Shown here: positions 55,123 to 63,271 of the stretch, in pieces
Layout of the letters: each line of letters opens with the position of its first letter
Position numbering within the stretch: the stretch's first letter is position 1
DNA from: Streptomyces hokutonensis
Lineage (GTDB): Bacteria > Actinomycetota > Actinomycetes > Streptomycetales > Streptomycetaceae
Assembly: GCF_000376565.1 (NCBI RefSeq)
Contig: NZ_BARG01000001.1
Location: 20,954-84,953 of the forward strand
Direction: 5' to 3'
DNA: 64,000 nucleotides
Made by a program: the position numbers and the translations under genes
Notes under the pieces: generated by a model
What the model was told of the DNA's origin: nothing
Seen by the model: only the letters and a program-made list of their open reading frames with translations
The model's database searches: none

Positions 55123-55362
55123 TCACGTACGGGAGTCACGGTCCCGCAGGGCGCTGATGCTGCCGCCGGCGTCGCTGAAGTGCTGGTACCCGTGAGCCTG
55201 TCGGCGCGCGTCACGGAATTCCCTCGTGGCCGCCGCCTCGATGCGCCCCGCGTCCGGACCGGTGGCCTGCCGACGCCGATCCCGGCGCACCAGTACGACC
55301 AGAGCGGTCGCCACAACGGATACGAGCGCCAACGCAGTCATGGCCAGGTAGACCATCGTCAC
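55123..55362 (-). CDS. Small single-pass membrane protein, unknown function
   Basis: A 79-residue protein with one N-terminal membrane helix (about 4-26; LAMTALALVSVVATALVVLV) stopped by RRDRRRQ, then a charged cytoplasmic helix and tail. No family is recognised. The start is GTG at 55362 with GAGGTGA seven bases upstream; an ATG two codons later is possible. It lies next to tRNA-Gly and near another tiny membrane protein gene with a similar upstream sequence. Confidence 0.6.
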   Translation of the reverse strand: MTMVYLAMTALALVSVVATALVVLVRRDRRRQATGPDAGRIEAAATREFRDARRQAHGYQHFSDAGGSISALRDRDSRT

Positions 55363-55563
55363 CCCGTGATCACCTCGGACCGCTCGTCACGGTCCGCGTC
55401 CCGGCGCCGACCGCCGAAGACCGTCCAGGCGACCGTACTCACTCAGCCGTCGCGGCGGCTCGGGTGCTCCCCGGCAGCAACGGCTCGGTGAACTCTGCCG
55501 TTCTCCGGCAACTTCACGATGCCCGGTCGGAGGATGCCGACTCCTTGGTGAATCGTCCCGCCG

Positions 55564-55758
55564 TCAGAAGCTGATGGAGTTGATCGTCTCCGCTATCGAG
55601 TTCAGGAACCGGTTGATGGACGGTGCCATGCCGGTCGAGGCGAGGAAGAAGCCGAAGAGGATGGCGACTATGGCTGGGCCGGCCTTGATCGATCCCCCTC
55701 GGATCAACACCACCAGGATGATCGCCAACAGCAGCACCACAGACAGTGAAATGGCCAC
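55564..55758 (-). CDS. Small membrane protein of a Streptomyces mobile-element-associated type
   Basis: A 64-residue protein of two hydrophobic segments (SVVLLLAIILVVLIRGG and IVAILFGFFLASTGMA) joined by a short basic turn, with a polar C-terminus (SINRFLNSIAETINSISF). Similar very small proteins are recalled from Streptomyces integrative/conjugative elements and their remnants; that link is memory-based and not provable here. The start is GTG at 55758, nine bases after GAGGGTG. It lies about 520 bases from tRNA-Gly, a usual integration target class. Confidence 0.65.
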   Translation of the reverse strand: MAISLSVVLLLAIILVVLIRGGSIKAGPAIVAILFGFFLASTGMAPSINRFLNSIAETINSISF

Positions 55759-56063
55759 AACTGATCACACCCTCGGTCGGTCCGCTCTCCCGGCCCGGGG
55801 ACGCCACCGCGCGCACCCCCGCCAGAACCATCGTGCCACCAACCCGGCCCACCTATGCGGCGGGTGACGCATCGTTGGTCGCAAAGGTTCGGAAGAGAAA
55901 CGTTCGCAGCCCGTTCGATTTATTGGCAGCAGCACACGAACAGGCGTTCCCGGCATGGCTGTTTGCGCCTTTTGTTCGGGATGAATCATGACATCTCAGA
56001 AACTTTTCGGACGCGCGTCCGATGGTTTCACCGATTCCCACAGGCAACGCTAGGGTGCCTCAG
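55759..56063. other. Intergenic region with an AT-richer patch, no gene seen
   Basis: 305 bases upstream of the acyltransferase gene. The stretch from about 55865 to 56030 is clearly less GC-rich than its surroundings, which fits promoters for the divergent genes. No tRNA-end duplication, inverted-repeat terminator or coding signal was found. Confidence 0.5.
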
Positions 56064-57194
56064 ATGTTCCACGCTCCCACGCCCTCCGGCCAGAACGAAC
56101 AGAGCAAAAAGAACGAACAGAACGAACTGACCAAACCGCGCGACGCGTTCTTCGACAACGCGAAGTACCTGGCGATCCTGCTGGTCGCCGTCGGACACTC
56201 CTGGGAACCCCTCAAGGGCGGCGACAGAGTGCTCCAGGGCCTGTACATGGTCGTGTACAGCTTCCACATGCCGGCCTTCATCATCATCTCCGGCTACTTC
56301 TCCCGGAGTTTCGACCTCCGCCCCGACCGCCTGAAGCGGCTCATCACCGGTGTCGCCGTGCCGTACGTCGTCTTCGAGATCGCCTACTCGCTCTTCAGCC
56401 GGTACGCCAACGACGACCCGCACCAGAGGATCACCCTCCTCGACCCGCTGTATCTCACCTGGTTCCTCTGCGCGTTGTTCATCTGGCGGCTGACCACCCC
56501 GATCTGGAAACTGGTCCGCCACCCGCTGCCGTTCGCGCTCGGCATCGCCATGCTCGCCTCCTGCACCCCGGACATGACCGACGACTTCGACCTGCAGCGG
56601 CTGGCGCAGTTCCTGCCGTACTTCGTGCTCGGTCTGGTCCTGAGGCCCGAGCACTTCCAGTGGGTGCGCCGGCGCGCGGTGCGGCTCCTGTCCGTGCCGG
56701 TGTTCGTCAGCGCGCTGGCCGTCGGCTACTGGGCGGTGCCGCGGATGAACGCCGGCTGGTTCTACCACCACGACTCCGCGCAGGAGTTCGGCGCGCCCTG
56801 GTGGGCGGGGCCGGTGATGATGCTCCTGATGTTCGCCTGCTCGCTGCTGCTGACGGCCGGCTTCTACTCCTGGGTGCCGGGCCGCAGGACGTGGTTCACG
56901 GCGCTCGGCGCGGGCACGCTCTACGGCTATCTGCTGCACGGCTTCCTGATCAAGGGCGCCGGTTACGCGGGCCTGTTCCACCACACCTGGCTGCACCGGC
57001 CCTACGGCGTGCTCCTCGTGAGCGCCCTCGCGGTCACCGCCGTCACCCTGCTGTGCACCCCGCCCGTACGACGGGTGTTCCGCTTCGCGGTCGAGCCGCG
57101 CATGGAGTGGGCGTTCCGGCGCGACGCGGCCGAACTGGCCCGCGATCGCACGCAGTTGGCGCAGCCTGTCGTACGCGAGAAGGTCAACGCCTAG
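56064..57194 (+). CDS. Acyltransferase-3-type membrane protein
   Basis: A 376-residue integral membrane protein of the acyltransferase 3 family, which O-acylates (often O-acetylates) sugars, lipids or wall components. The catalytic-type motif KYLAILLVAVGHSW carries the conserved His, and YSFHMPAFIIISGYFSR is the typical second loop. About ten helices follow (FVLGLVLRPEHF, MMLLMFACSLLLTAGFY, GTLYGYLLHGFLIKG). The start is uncertain; ATG at 56064 (MFHAPTPSGQ) has AGGG eight bases upstream, while an ATG at 56022 keeps the frame. Its stop codon overlaps that of the convergent HD gene (shared CTAG). Confidence 0.9.
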   Translation: MFHAPTPSGQNEQSKKNEQNELTKPRDAFFDNAKYLAILLVAVGHSWEPLKGGDRVLQGLYMVVYSFHMPAFIIISGYFSRSFDLRPDRLKRLITGVAVPYVVFEIAYSLFSRYANDDPHQRITLLDPLYLTWFLCALFIWRLTTPIWKLVRHPLPFALGIAMLASCTPDMTDDFDLQRLAQFLPYFVLGLVLRPEHFQWVRRRAVRLLSVPVFVSALAVGYWAVPRMNAGWFYHHDSAQEFGAPWWAGPVMMLLMFACSLLLTAGFYSWVPGRRTWFTALGAGTLYGYLLHGFLIKGAGYAGLFHHTWLHRPYGVLLVSALAVTAVTLLCTPPVRRVFRFAVEPRMEWAFRRDAAELARDRTQLAQPVVREKVNA

Positions 57195-57646
57195 TCGGAG
57201 ACGGCGAGTCCGAGAAGTGCGCGCATCCGTGCGTACTTCTCGGTCAGTCGTGCGCGGGTCGCCTCGTCGAGGACGGCGAGGCGGGCCGGGTCCGCGTTGT
57301 GCGCCAGGTCCGCTTCCTTGACGAGCAGCGCGCCGGGGGTCGCGAGCACGCGCCCGGCGTACGCCTGCGGGGTCTCCCCCGCCCGCTTGGTGAGCGCCAG
57401 CACGATGTCCTTCGTACGACGGGTCAGCGCGGCCTCGTCCAGCCATCGCTCGGTGAGCGCGTCGTCCTCCACGGAGTCGTGCAGCCAGGCCGCCGCGATC
57501 TGTTCGGCGTCCCCGCCCCGCACCCGCACACCCTCCGCCACGGCCCTCAGGTGCTCGGCGTAGGGCCGGCCCGCCTTGTCGGTCTGGCCCTCGTGCGCGG
57601 CGCGGGCGAGGGCCTCGACCTCGGCCACCGTCAGGAGCGAGGTCAC
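57191..57646 (-). CDS. HD-domain phosphohydrolase
   Basis: A 151-residue metal-dependent phosphohydrolase of the HD superfamily. Metal ligands are expected in AHEGQTDKAGRPYAEHL (His), AAWLHDSVED (His-Asp) and KEADLAHNADP (Asp). The arrangement resembles the hydrolase domain of RelA/SpoT-type (p)ppGpp enzymes and small alarmone hydrolases, so a nucleotide substrate is plausible. The GTG start at 57646 overlaps the stop of the PP2C gene (GTGA), so it is translationally coupled; a longer open frame across the PP2C gene is an artefact. Confidence 0.85.
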   Translation of the reverse strand: MTSLLTVAEVEALARAAHEGQTDKAGRPYAEHLRAVAEGVRVRGGDAEQIAAAWLHDSVEDDALTERWLDEAALTRRTKDIVLALTKRAGETPQAYAGRVLATPGALLVKEADLAHNADPARLAVLDEATRARLTEKYARMRALLGLAVSD

Positions 57647-58842
57647 CGGGCCGGCCCCTGTGCCGACGCGGAGGCCGACGCCGTAGGGCCCTCGCGGCAG
57701 ACCAGGAGCAGGGCGCGGTCGTCGTTGACGTCCTTGGCGACCGCCTCGATGAGGTGCCAGGCGGCGCCGTGGAAGCCGCCGGCGACATAGCGGTCGGCCT
57801 CGCCGGTGAGGCGGTCGATGCCCTCGACGATGTCCCGGTCGGAGGTCTCGACCAGGCCGTCCGTGAAGAGCATCAGCACGTCTCCGGGGCGTAGCGAGCC
57901 CTTCACGGGGTCGAACTGAGCGCCGTCGTAGACCCCCAGCAGGGGCCCTTCCGCCGCCTTCTCCTCCCAGCGGCCGCTGCCCGCGCTGAGCTGGAGGCCC
58001 GGCGGGTGTCCCGCGGAGAAGAGTTCGTAGTCGCCGGAGTCGAGGTCCAGGACGAGGTGGATCGAGGTGGCGAAGCCCTCGTCCCAGTCCTGGCGGAGGA
58101 GGTAGCCGTTGGCGGCGGGCAGGAAGGCGTGCGGGGGCAGGGAGCCGAGCAGGCCGCCGAAGGCGCCGGACAGGAGCAGGGCGCGCGAACCCGCGTCCAT
58201 GCCCTTGCCGGAGACGTCGGTGAGGACGACCTCCATGGTCCGACCACCGTTCGTACGGGCCGCGACGACGAAGTCCCCCGAGAAGGACTGGCCGCCCGCC
58301 GGGCGCAGTGCCATCTCCCGGTGCCAGCCCTGCGGCAGTTGCGGGAGCTTGCTCTGCACCCGGATGCGTTCGCGCAGGTCGAAGAGCATGGTGCCGCCGC
58401 GCCGCCAGGGCACGCCGACGCGGCTGCGGAACTGGGCGATCAGCAGCCCGAAGAAGCCGCACGCGGCCACCACGAGCACCACGCCCGGGGTCACGCGTGC
58501 CGGGCCCTCGGTGTACGGGCCGAGCTTCACCGACTCGACGATCAGACCGGTGGCCGCCGCCGCGTACAGGCCGAGCAGGCTCGCGGGGCGCAGCAGCAGG
58601 CCGCCCGCGACGATCGGCAGGACCAGCGCGGCCGGTGAGAACCACACCGCGTTGGCGAGGGTCATGGCCGCGATCACCGGGATCGTGATCAGCAGTCCGG
58701 CCAGCGCGACCCAGTCCGAGCCGTCCCCGCGGAAGTAGTCGACGGCACTTCTGCGCAGGCCGGTGCGGACCCGGTGAACCAGCTTCCTCAACCGGGCCAT
58801 GAACGTGTCGGCCTCCGCGCGCCGCTCTCGTCCTGCTGCCAT
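57643..58842 (-). CDS. Membrane PP2C/SpoIIE-type phosphatase
   Basis: A 399-residue protein. About four helices at residues 43-140 (WVALAGLLITIPVIAAMTLA, FSPAALVLPIVAGGLLL, LLGLYAAAATGLIVESV, PGVVLVVAACGFFGLLIA) precede a PP2C-type Ser/Thr phosphatase domain (about 165-385) with metal-binding GGQSFSGDFVV, DVSGKGMDAG, FSAGHPPGLQL and LMLFTDGLVETSDR. Such proteins commonly dephosphorylate anti-anti-sigma factors in Streptomyces. The start is ATG at 58842 without a strong binding site; MARLRKLVHRV, 14 codons later, is an alternative. It is coupled to the HD gene downstream. Confidence 0.92.
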   Translation of the reverse strand: MAAGRERRAEADTFMARLRKLVHRVRTGLRRSAVDYFRGDGSDWVALAGLLITIPVIAAMTLANAVWFSPAALVLPIVAGGLLLRPASLLGLYAAAATGLIVESVKLGPYTEGPARVTPGVVLVVAACGFFGLLIAQFRSRVGVPWRRGGTMLFDLRERIRVQSKLPQLPQGWHREMALRPAGGQSFSGDFVVAARTNGGRTMEVVLTDVSGKGMDAGSRALLLSGAFGGLLGSLPPHAFLPAANGYLLRQDWDEGFATSIHLVLDLDSGDYELFSAGHPPGLQLSAGSGRWEEKAAEGPLLGVYDGAQFDPVKGSLRPGDVLMLFTDGLVETSDRDIVEGIDRLTGEADRYVAGGFHGAAWHLIEAVAKDVNDDRALLLVCREGPTASASASAQGPAR

Positions 58843-59004
58843 TAGTTCGGGACCCTATCCATCCGACCAGCCGCTTGGCACGGGAGGTCCCACTTGTCCC
58901 CCCTGCGAGGTTCAACTTCACAGTGAACTTCACCAAAGGCCCCTGTGCGGCCGCCCGGCGGAAATTCCCTGGCTCGTCCCGCAATGCGCTGATAGGCATG
59001 GTCC

Positions 59005-60264
59005 ATGGGGACTGACGCGAGAAACACGCCCGCCGACCGGACCGAGCTGCGGGTGCTGCGGCGGGACGAGTGGAACACCTGGTACGACACCCTGATCACC
59101 GCGTTCGGCGGGACTCCGGAGTCGCCCGAGGAGCGTGAGCTGTGGGACGGGCTCACCGAGGTCGACCGCTCCCTCGGCATCTGGGACGGCGACGCGTGCG
59201 TGGGAACGGCGGGCGCGTTCAGCTTCCGGGTCACCGTGCCCGGCGGCGCCTCCGTGCCGGCCGCGGGCATCACGATGGTCAGCGTGGCCGCCACCCACCG
59301 GCGCCGCGGCCTCCTGACGTCCATGATGCGGCGGCAGTTGGACGACGTACGGTCCTGGGGCGAGCCGCTCGCCGTACTGACGGCCTCCGAGCCCGCGATC
59401 TACGGCCGGTTCGGGTACGGCATCGCCACGCTGCGCGGGAGCGCCGAGATCGACACCGCCCGGGTGCGGCTGACGGTACCGCCGGGCACGGACGACGTAC
59501 GGCTGCGCTACGCCTCACCCGGCGCCGTGCGCGAGGAGTGCGAGGCGGTGTACGCGCGGCAGGTGGCCGGGCGGCCGGGGATGCTGGCGCGGCGGCCCGG
59601 GTGGGAGAACCTGCCGCTGCTGGACCCGGAGAGCGAGCGGGCGGGCGCGTCACCGCTGCAGTGCGTGGTCGCCGAGCGCGAGGGTGAAGTCGTCGGCTAC
59701 GCGCGGTACTTCGTCAAACCCGAGTGGGACGGCGCCGGGCCGAAGGGCGAGGTGCGGCTGCGTGATCTGGAGGCGCTGGACCCTGCGTCGTACGCGGCGC
59801 TGTGGCGGTTCCTCTTCGGCATCGACCTGACGTCGAAGCTGTCGCTGCGCAGCCGTCCCGTCGACGACTCCTGGCAGCATCTCGTCTCCGACCTCCGACG
59901 TTGCGGGCTGCGGCAGCAGGACTCGCTGCATGTACGGCTGGTGGACCTGGGGGCCGCGCTGGAGGCGCGCACGTATCAGACGCCGGTGGACGTCGTGTTC
60001 GAGGTCGAGGACGTCTTCTGCCCCTGGAACGAGGGGCGTTGGCGGCTCACCGGCGACGCGAAGGGCGCGTCCTGCAAGCGGACCGAGGAGCCGGCCGATC
60101 TCGCCCTGTCCGTGCGGGAGTTGGGGTCCGCGTATCTCGGCGGGTTCTCCCTCGCGTCGCTCGCGGGCGCGGGGCGGGTGCGGGAGCTGCGGGCGGGCGC
60201 GCTGGCGGAGGCGTCACTGGCCTTCGGGTCGGCGGTCGCGCCGTGGCTGCCGCACGGGTTCTAG
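59005..60264 (+). CDS. Eis-like GNAT acetyltransferase
   Basis: A 419-residue protein with the three-part layout of Eis (enhanced intracellular survival) acetyltransferases: an N-terminal GNAT domain (LRVLRRDEWNTWYDTLITAFGG, GITMVSVAATHRRRGLLTSMM with the acetyl-CoA loop, ASEPAIYGRFGYGIA), a second degenerate GNAT domain (VGYARYFVKPEW, LWRFLFGIDLTSKL) and a C-terminal SCP2-like domain (FEVEDVFCPWNEGRWRL, ELGSAYLGGFSLASLA). Eis homologues acetylate amines, including aminoglycosides; the substrate here is unknown. It converges with the DNA glycosylase gene, 7 bases apart. Confidence 0.93.
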   Translation: MGTDARNTPADRTELRVLRRDEWNTWYDTLITAFGGTPESPEERELWDGLTEVDRSLGIWDGDACVGTAGAFSFRVTVPGGASVPAAGITMVSVAATHRRRGLLTSMMRRQLDDVRSWGEPLAVLTASEPAIYGRFGYGIATLRGSAEIDTARVRLTVPPGTDDVRLRYASPGAVREECEAVYARQVAGRPGMLARRPGWENLPLLDPESERAGASPLQCVVAEREGEVVGYARYFVKPEWDGAGPKGEVRLRDLEALDPASYAALWRFLFGIDLTSKLSLRSRPVDDSWQHLVSDLRRCGLRQQDSLHVRLVDLGAALEARTYQTPVDVVFEVEDVFCPWNEGRWRLTGDAKGASCKRTEEPADLALSVRELGSAYLGGFSLASLAGAGRVRELRAGALAEASLAFGSAVAPWLPHGF

Positions 60265-60271
60265 AACCGGC

Positions 60272-61087
60272 TTACGCCCGCTGGCAGTTGGGGCACCAGA
60301 AGAGGTTGCGGGCGGCGAGGTCGGCGGTGCGGATCTCGCTGCCGCAGATGTGGCAGGGCTGGTTGGCGCGGCGGTAGACGTAGACCTCGCCGCCGTGGTC
60401 GTCCACGCGCGGCGGGCGGCCCATCGCCTCGGGGGTGTGTTCGGGGCGGACGGTGTCGATGCGGTTGTTGCGGACGCCCTCGCGCATCAGGTCGACCAGG
60501 TCGGCCCAGATCGCGTCCCACTCGGCGGGGGTGATGTCCCGGCCCGCGCGGTACGGGTCGATGCCGTGCCGGAAGAGGACCTCGGCGCGGTAGACGTTGC
60601 CGACCCCGGCGATGACCTTCTGGTCCATGAGCAGGGCCGCGACGGTCGTACGGCTGCGGGCGACACGTCGGTACGCCGTGCTCGGGTCGGTGTCGGCCGG
60701 CGGGCGCAGGGGGTCGGGGCCGAGGCGGTCGTGTATCGCCCGCTTCTCGGTGTCCGTGATCAGGGCGCAGGTGGTCGGGCCGCGGAGATCGACGTACGAC
60801 GAGTCGTTCGCGAGGCGCAGGCGGACGGTGTCCGTGGGCGGGGGCGCGGGGGCGTCGCCGAAGTTGACCTTGCCGAAGAGGCCCAGGTGGATGTGGATCC
60901 AGTCGTCGTCCCGGAAACCCAGGAAGAGATGCTTGCCGTGGGCTTCGGTGCGGGTGAGTTCCGAGCCGTTCAGCAGCGCGGCGGCGTCACTGAACTTGCC
61001 CTGGGGACTGGTGACTTGCACGGGGCCGCCGCCGAAACGACCGCCGTAGTCCAGCGCAAGCCGATGAATAGTGTGCCCCTCTGGCAC
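60272..61087 (-). CDS. Fpg/Nei-family DNA glycosylase (Nei-type)
   Basis: A 271-residue base-excision repair enzyme. The N-terminal PEGHTIHRLA carries the catalytic proline and Glu; the PEGHTIHR form suggests Nei (oxidised pyrimidine) rather than MutM. The helix-two-turns-helix is LLMDQKVIAGVGNVYRAEVLF with the beta-elimination Asn region, and the C-terminal zinc finger is CHICGSEIRTADLAARNLFWC-PNC type (two CxxC pairs 16 residues apart). The start is GTG at 61087. It follows rpiB after a terminator. Confidence 0.95.
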   Translation of the reverse strand: MPEGHTIHRLALDYGGRFGGGPVQVTSPQGKFSDAAALLNGSELTRTEAHGKHLFLGFRDDDWIHIHLGLFGKVNFGDAPAPPPTDTVRLRLANDSSYVDLRGPTTCALITDTEKRAIHDRLGPDPLRPPADTDPSTAYRRVARSRTTVAALLMDQKVIAGVGNVYRAEVLFRHGIDPYRAGRDITPAEWDAIWADLVDLMREGVRNNRIDTVRPEHTPEAMGRPPRVDDHGGEVYVYRRANQPCHICGSEIRTADLAARNLFWCPNCQRA

Positions 61088-61109
61088 TACCGCGATTCCT
61101 TTCCCACCC

Positions 61110-61141
61110 GCCCACCCGTCTCGGTCACTTGACGGGTGGGC
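61110..61141 (-). terminator. Terminator of rpiB
   Basis: GCCCACCCGTC / GACGGGTGGGC, an 11-bp perfect stem with a 10-base loop, 13 bases past the rpiB stop codon and 23 bases before the glycosylase start. Confidence 0.75.
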
Positions 61142-61154
61142 CTCGAAAAGCCTT

Positions 61155-61640
61155 CTACTGCTGCGGGTGGTGCGCCGGGATCTCCGGCAGCTCCCCCGTC
61201 GCCTCGTACGCCGTCAGCATGTCGATGCGGCGCTGGTGCCGCGGGTCCTCGGAGAACGGCGTGGACACGAACGTCTCGACGAACTTCGTCGCCTCGTCCC
61301 GCGAGTGCATCCGCGCGCCGACCGCGACGACGTTCGCGTTGTTGTGCTGCCGGCCGAGCGACGCGGTCTCCTCGCTCCAGGCGAGGGCCGCACGGACGCC
61401 CTTGACCTTGTTCGCCGCGATCTGCTCGCCGTTGCCGGAGCCGCCGATCACGATGCCGAGGGCCTCGGGGTCGGCGGCCGTGCGCTCGGCGGCGCGGAGG
61501 CAGAAGGGCGGGTAGTCGTCCTGTGCGTCGAAGATGTGCGGCCCGCAGTCGACGGGCTCATGACCCGCCTTCTTCAGCCACTCGACGAGGTGGTTCTTGA
61601 GTTCGAAGCCCGCATGGTCGGAGCCGAGATACACGCGCAT
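61155..61640 (-). CDS. rpiB: Ribose-5-phosphate isomerase B
   Basis: A 161-residue LacAB/RpiB-type sugar-phosphate isomerase interconverting ribose 5-phosphate and ribulose 5-phosphate. It shows MRVYLGSDHAGFELKNHL, the GIVIGGSGNGEQIAANKV loop and ARMHSRDEATKFVETF. The Cys-type base of E. coli RpiB is absent; as in mycobacteria the loop reads GSGNGEQ, where Glu is thought to serve as base. Ribulose 5-phosphate would also feed the proposed CDP-ribitol enzyme at 12.7 kb. Confidence 0.96.
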   Translation of the reverse strand: MRVYLGSDHAGFELKNHLVEWLKKAGHEPVDCGPHIFDAQDDYPPFCLRAAERTAADPEALGIVIGGSGNGEQIAANKVKGVRAALAWSEETASLGRQHNNANVVAVGARMHSRDEATKFVETFVSTPFSEDPRHQRRIDMLTAYEATGELPEIPAHHPQQ

Positions 61641-61834
61641 GGGTCGAGTGTGACATGCCTGTTTCGGGGCAGCAGCGCGGGGGGCTGGTCCAGAAAGCGG
61701 GCAGCAACAATACAGCCACCCGAAGGAACCTCAAGAAAACCTCAAGTAACGATCAGGAATCAAAGGTTCACTAATCTCTTTGCCTCCGATTCACTGGACC
61801 GTCTTGTTCAACGGCGCAAAGGAATTTTCCCCCC

Positions 61835-63265
61835 ATGACTGCCCCCAAGACTGATGGTTCCGGCCTCCAGGCAGGTCTCAAGAACCGGCATCTGTCGATG
61901 ATCGCGATCGGTGGCGTCATCGGCGCCGGTCTGTTCGTCGGGTCCAGCTCCGGCATCGCGACCGCGGGCCCCGGCATCCTGCTCTCCTACGCGCTCGTCG
62001 GCACGCTCGTGGTGCTGGTGATGCGCATGCTCGGTGAAATGTCGGCCGCGAACCCCACGTCCGGCTCGTTCTCCGCGCACGCCGACCGGGCGCTCGGCCG
62101 CTGGGCCGGCTTCTCGATCGGCTGGCTGTACTGGTTCTTCTGGGTCGTCGTGCTCGCCGTCGAGGCGACCGCCGGCGCCAAGATCCTCGAAGGGTGGATC
62201 CCCGCCGTACCGCAGTGGGGCTGGGCCCTGATCGTGATGGTGGTGCTGACCGCCACGAACCTCGTATCGGTCGGCTCCTACGGCGAGTTCGAGTTCTGGT
62301 TCGCCGGGATCAAGGTCGTGGCGATCGGCGCGTTCATCGTCGTCGGCGCGCTGGCGGTCTTCGGCGTGCTGCCCGGCGCCCACACCGACAAGGCCGGCCT
62401 CGGCAACCTCACCGACCACGGCGGCTTCCTGCCGAACGGCCCCGGCGCGATCCTGACCGGCGTCCTGCTGGTCGTCTTCTCCTTCATGGGCAGCGAGATC
62501 GCCACCCTGGCCGCCGGCGAGTCCGAGGACCCGCAGCGCGCGGTCACCAAGTCGACCAACAGCATCATCTGGCGCATCGGCGTCTTCTACCTCGGCTCGA
62601 TCCTCGTCGTCGTCTGTCTGCTCCCCTGGAACGACCCGTCGATCAAGGAGCAGGGCTCGTACGTCGCCGCCCTCGACTCCCTCGGTATCGCGCACGCCGG
62701 CCAGATCATGAACTTCATCGTGCTGACCTCGGTGCTGTCCTGCCTCAACTCCGGCCTCTACACGGCCTCCCGCATGGCCTTCTCGCTCGGCGGCCGCGGC
62801 GACGCCCCGGCCGCGTTCGCCCGGACGACCTCCCGCGGCGTACCGATGGCGGCGATCGTCGCGTCGGTCGTCTTCGGCTTCGTGGCGGTGTTCTTCAACT
62901 ACGCCTTCCCGGACACCGTGTTCCTCTTCCTGGTCAACTCCTCCGGCGCGGTTGCGCTGTTCGTCTGGCTGGTGATCTGCGCGTCCCAGCTCCGCATGCG
63001 CCGGATCATCGAGCGCGAGTCGCCGGAGAAGCTCGTCGTACGGATGTGGCTGTACCCGTATCTGACCTGGGCAACGATCGCCCTGATCGTGTTCGTCCTC
63101 GGCTACATGCTCACCGACACCAAGGGCGAGAGCAGCGGCCGTACGACCGTCCTGCTGTCGCTGCTGGTCGCGCTGGCCGTGGTGGCGGTCTCGGTGATCA
63201 AGGAGCGGGTGCGGGGCGGGCAGGCCGTCGCGGTCGCCGACACGGACAAGGTGTCTGTGGGATGA
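61835..63265 (+). CDS. Amino-acid permease (APC family)
   Basis: A 476-residue transporter with about 12 helices, probably amino acid:proton symport. The consensus first helix is LSMIAIGGVIGAGLFVGSSSGIATAGPG, followed by the typical MGEM-like MRMLGEMSAANPTSGSFSAHA, FSFMGSEIATLAAGESEDP and ALDSLGIAHAGQIMNFIVLTSVLSCLNSGLYTASRM in several pieces. It resembles the GABA/proline/aromatic permease group, but specificity cannot be read. The start is ATG at 61835. The 194-bp upstream region is AT-richer and likely holds the promoter. Confidence 0.95.
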   Translation: MTAPKTDGSGLQAGLKNRHLSMIAIGGVIGAGLFVGSSSGIATAGPGILLSYALVGTLVVLVMRMLGEMSAANPTSGSFSAHADRALGRWAGFSIGWLYWFFWVVVLAVEATAGAKILEGWIPAVPQWGWALIVMVVLTATNLVSVGSYGEFEFWFAGIKVVAIGAFIVVGALAVFGVLPGAHTDKAGLGNLTDHGGFLPNGPGAILTGVLLVVFSFMGSEIATLAAGESEDPQRAVTKSTNSIIWRIGVFYLGSILVVVCLLPWNDPSIKEQGSYVAALDSLGIAHAGQIMNFIVLTSVLSCLNSGLYTASRMAFSLGGRGDAPAAFARTTSRGVPMAAIVASVVFGFVAVFFNYAFPDTVFLFLVNSSGAVALFVWLVICASQLRMRRIIERESPEKLVVRMWLYPYLTWATIALIVFVLGYMLTDTKGESSGRTTVLLSLLVALAVVAVSVIKERVRGGQAVAVADTDKVSVG

Positions 63266-63271
63266 GGGAGT

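Noticed and set aside
54743..56063. Attachment-site duplication of the tRNA ends
   Set aside because: No second copy of either tRNA 3' end was found in the window, and there is no integrase gene.
57191..58999. Apparent 602-residue fusion of a leader, PP2C region and HD domain
   Set aside because: The PP2C protein is encoded in another frame, with real phosphatase motifs; the HD domain begins at the GTG overlapping its stop codon.
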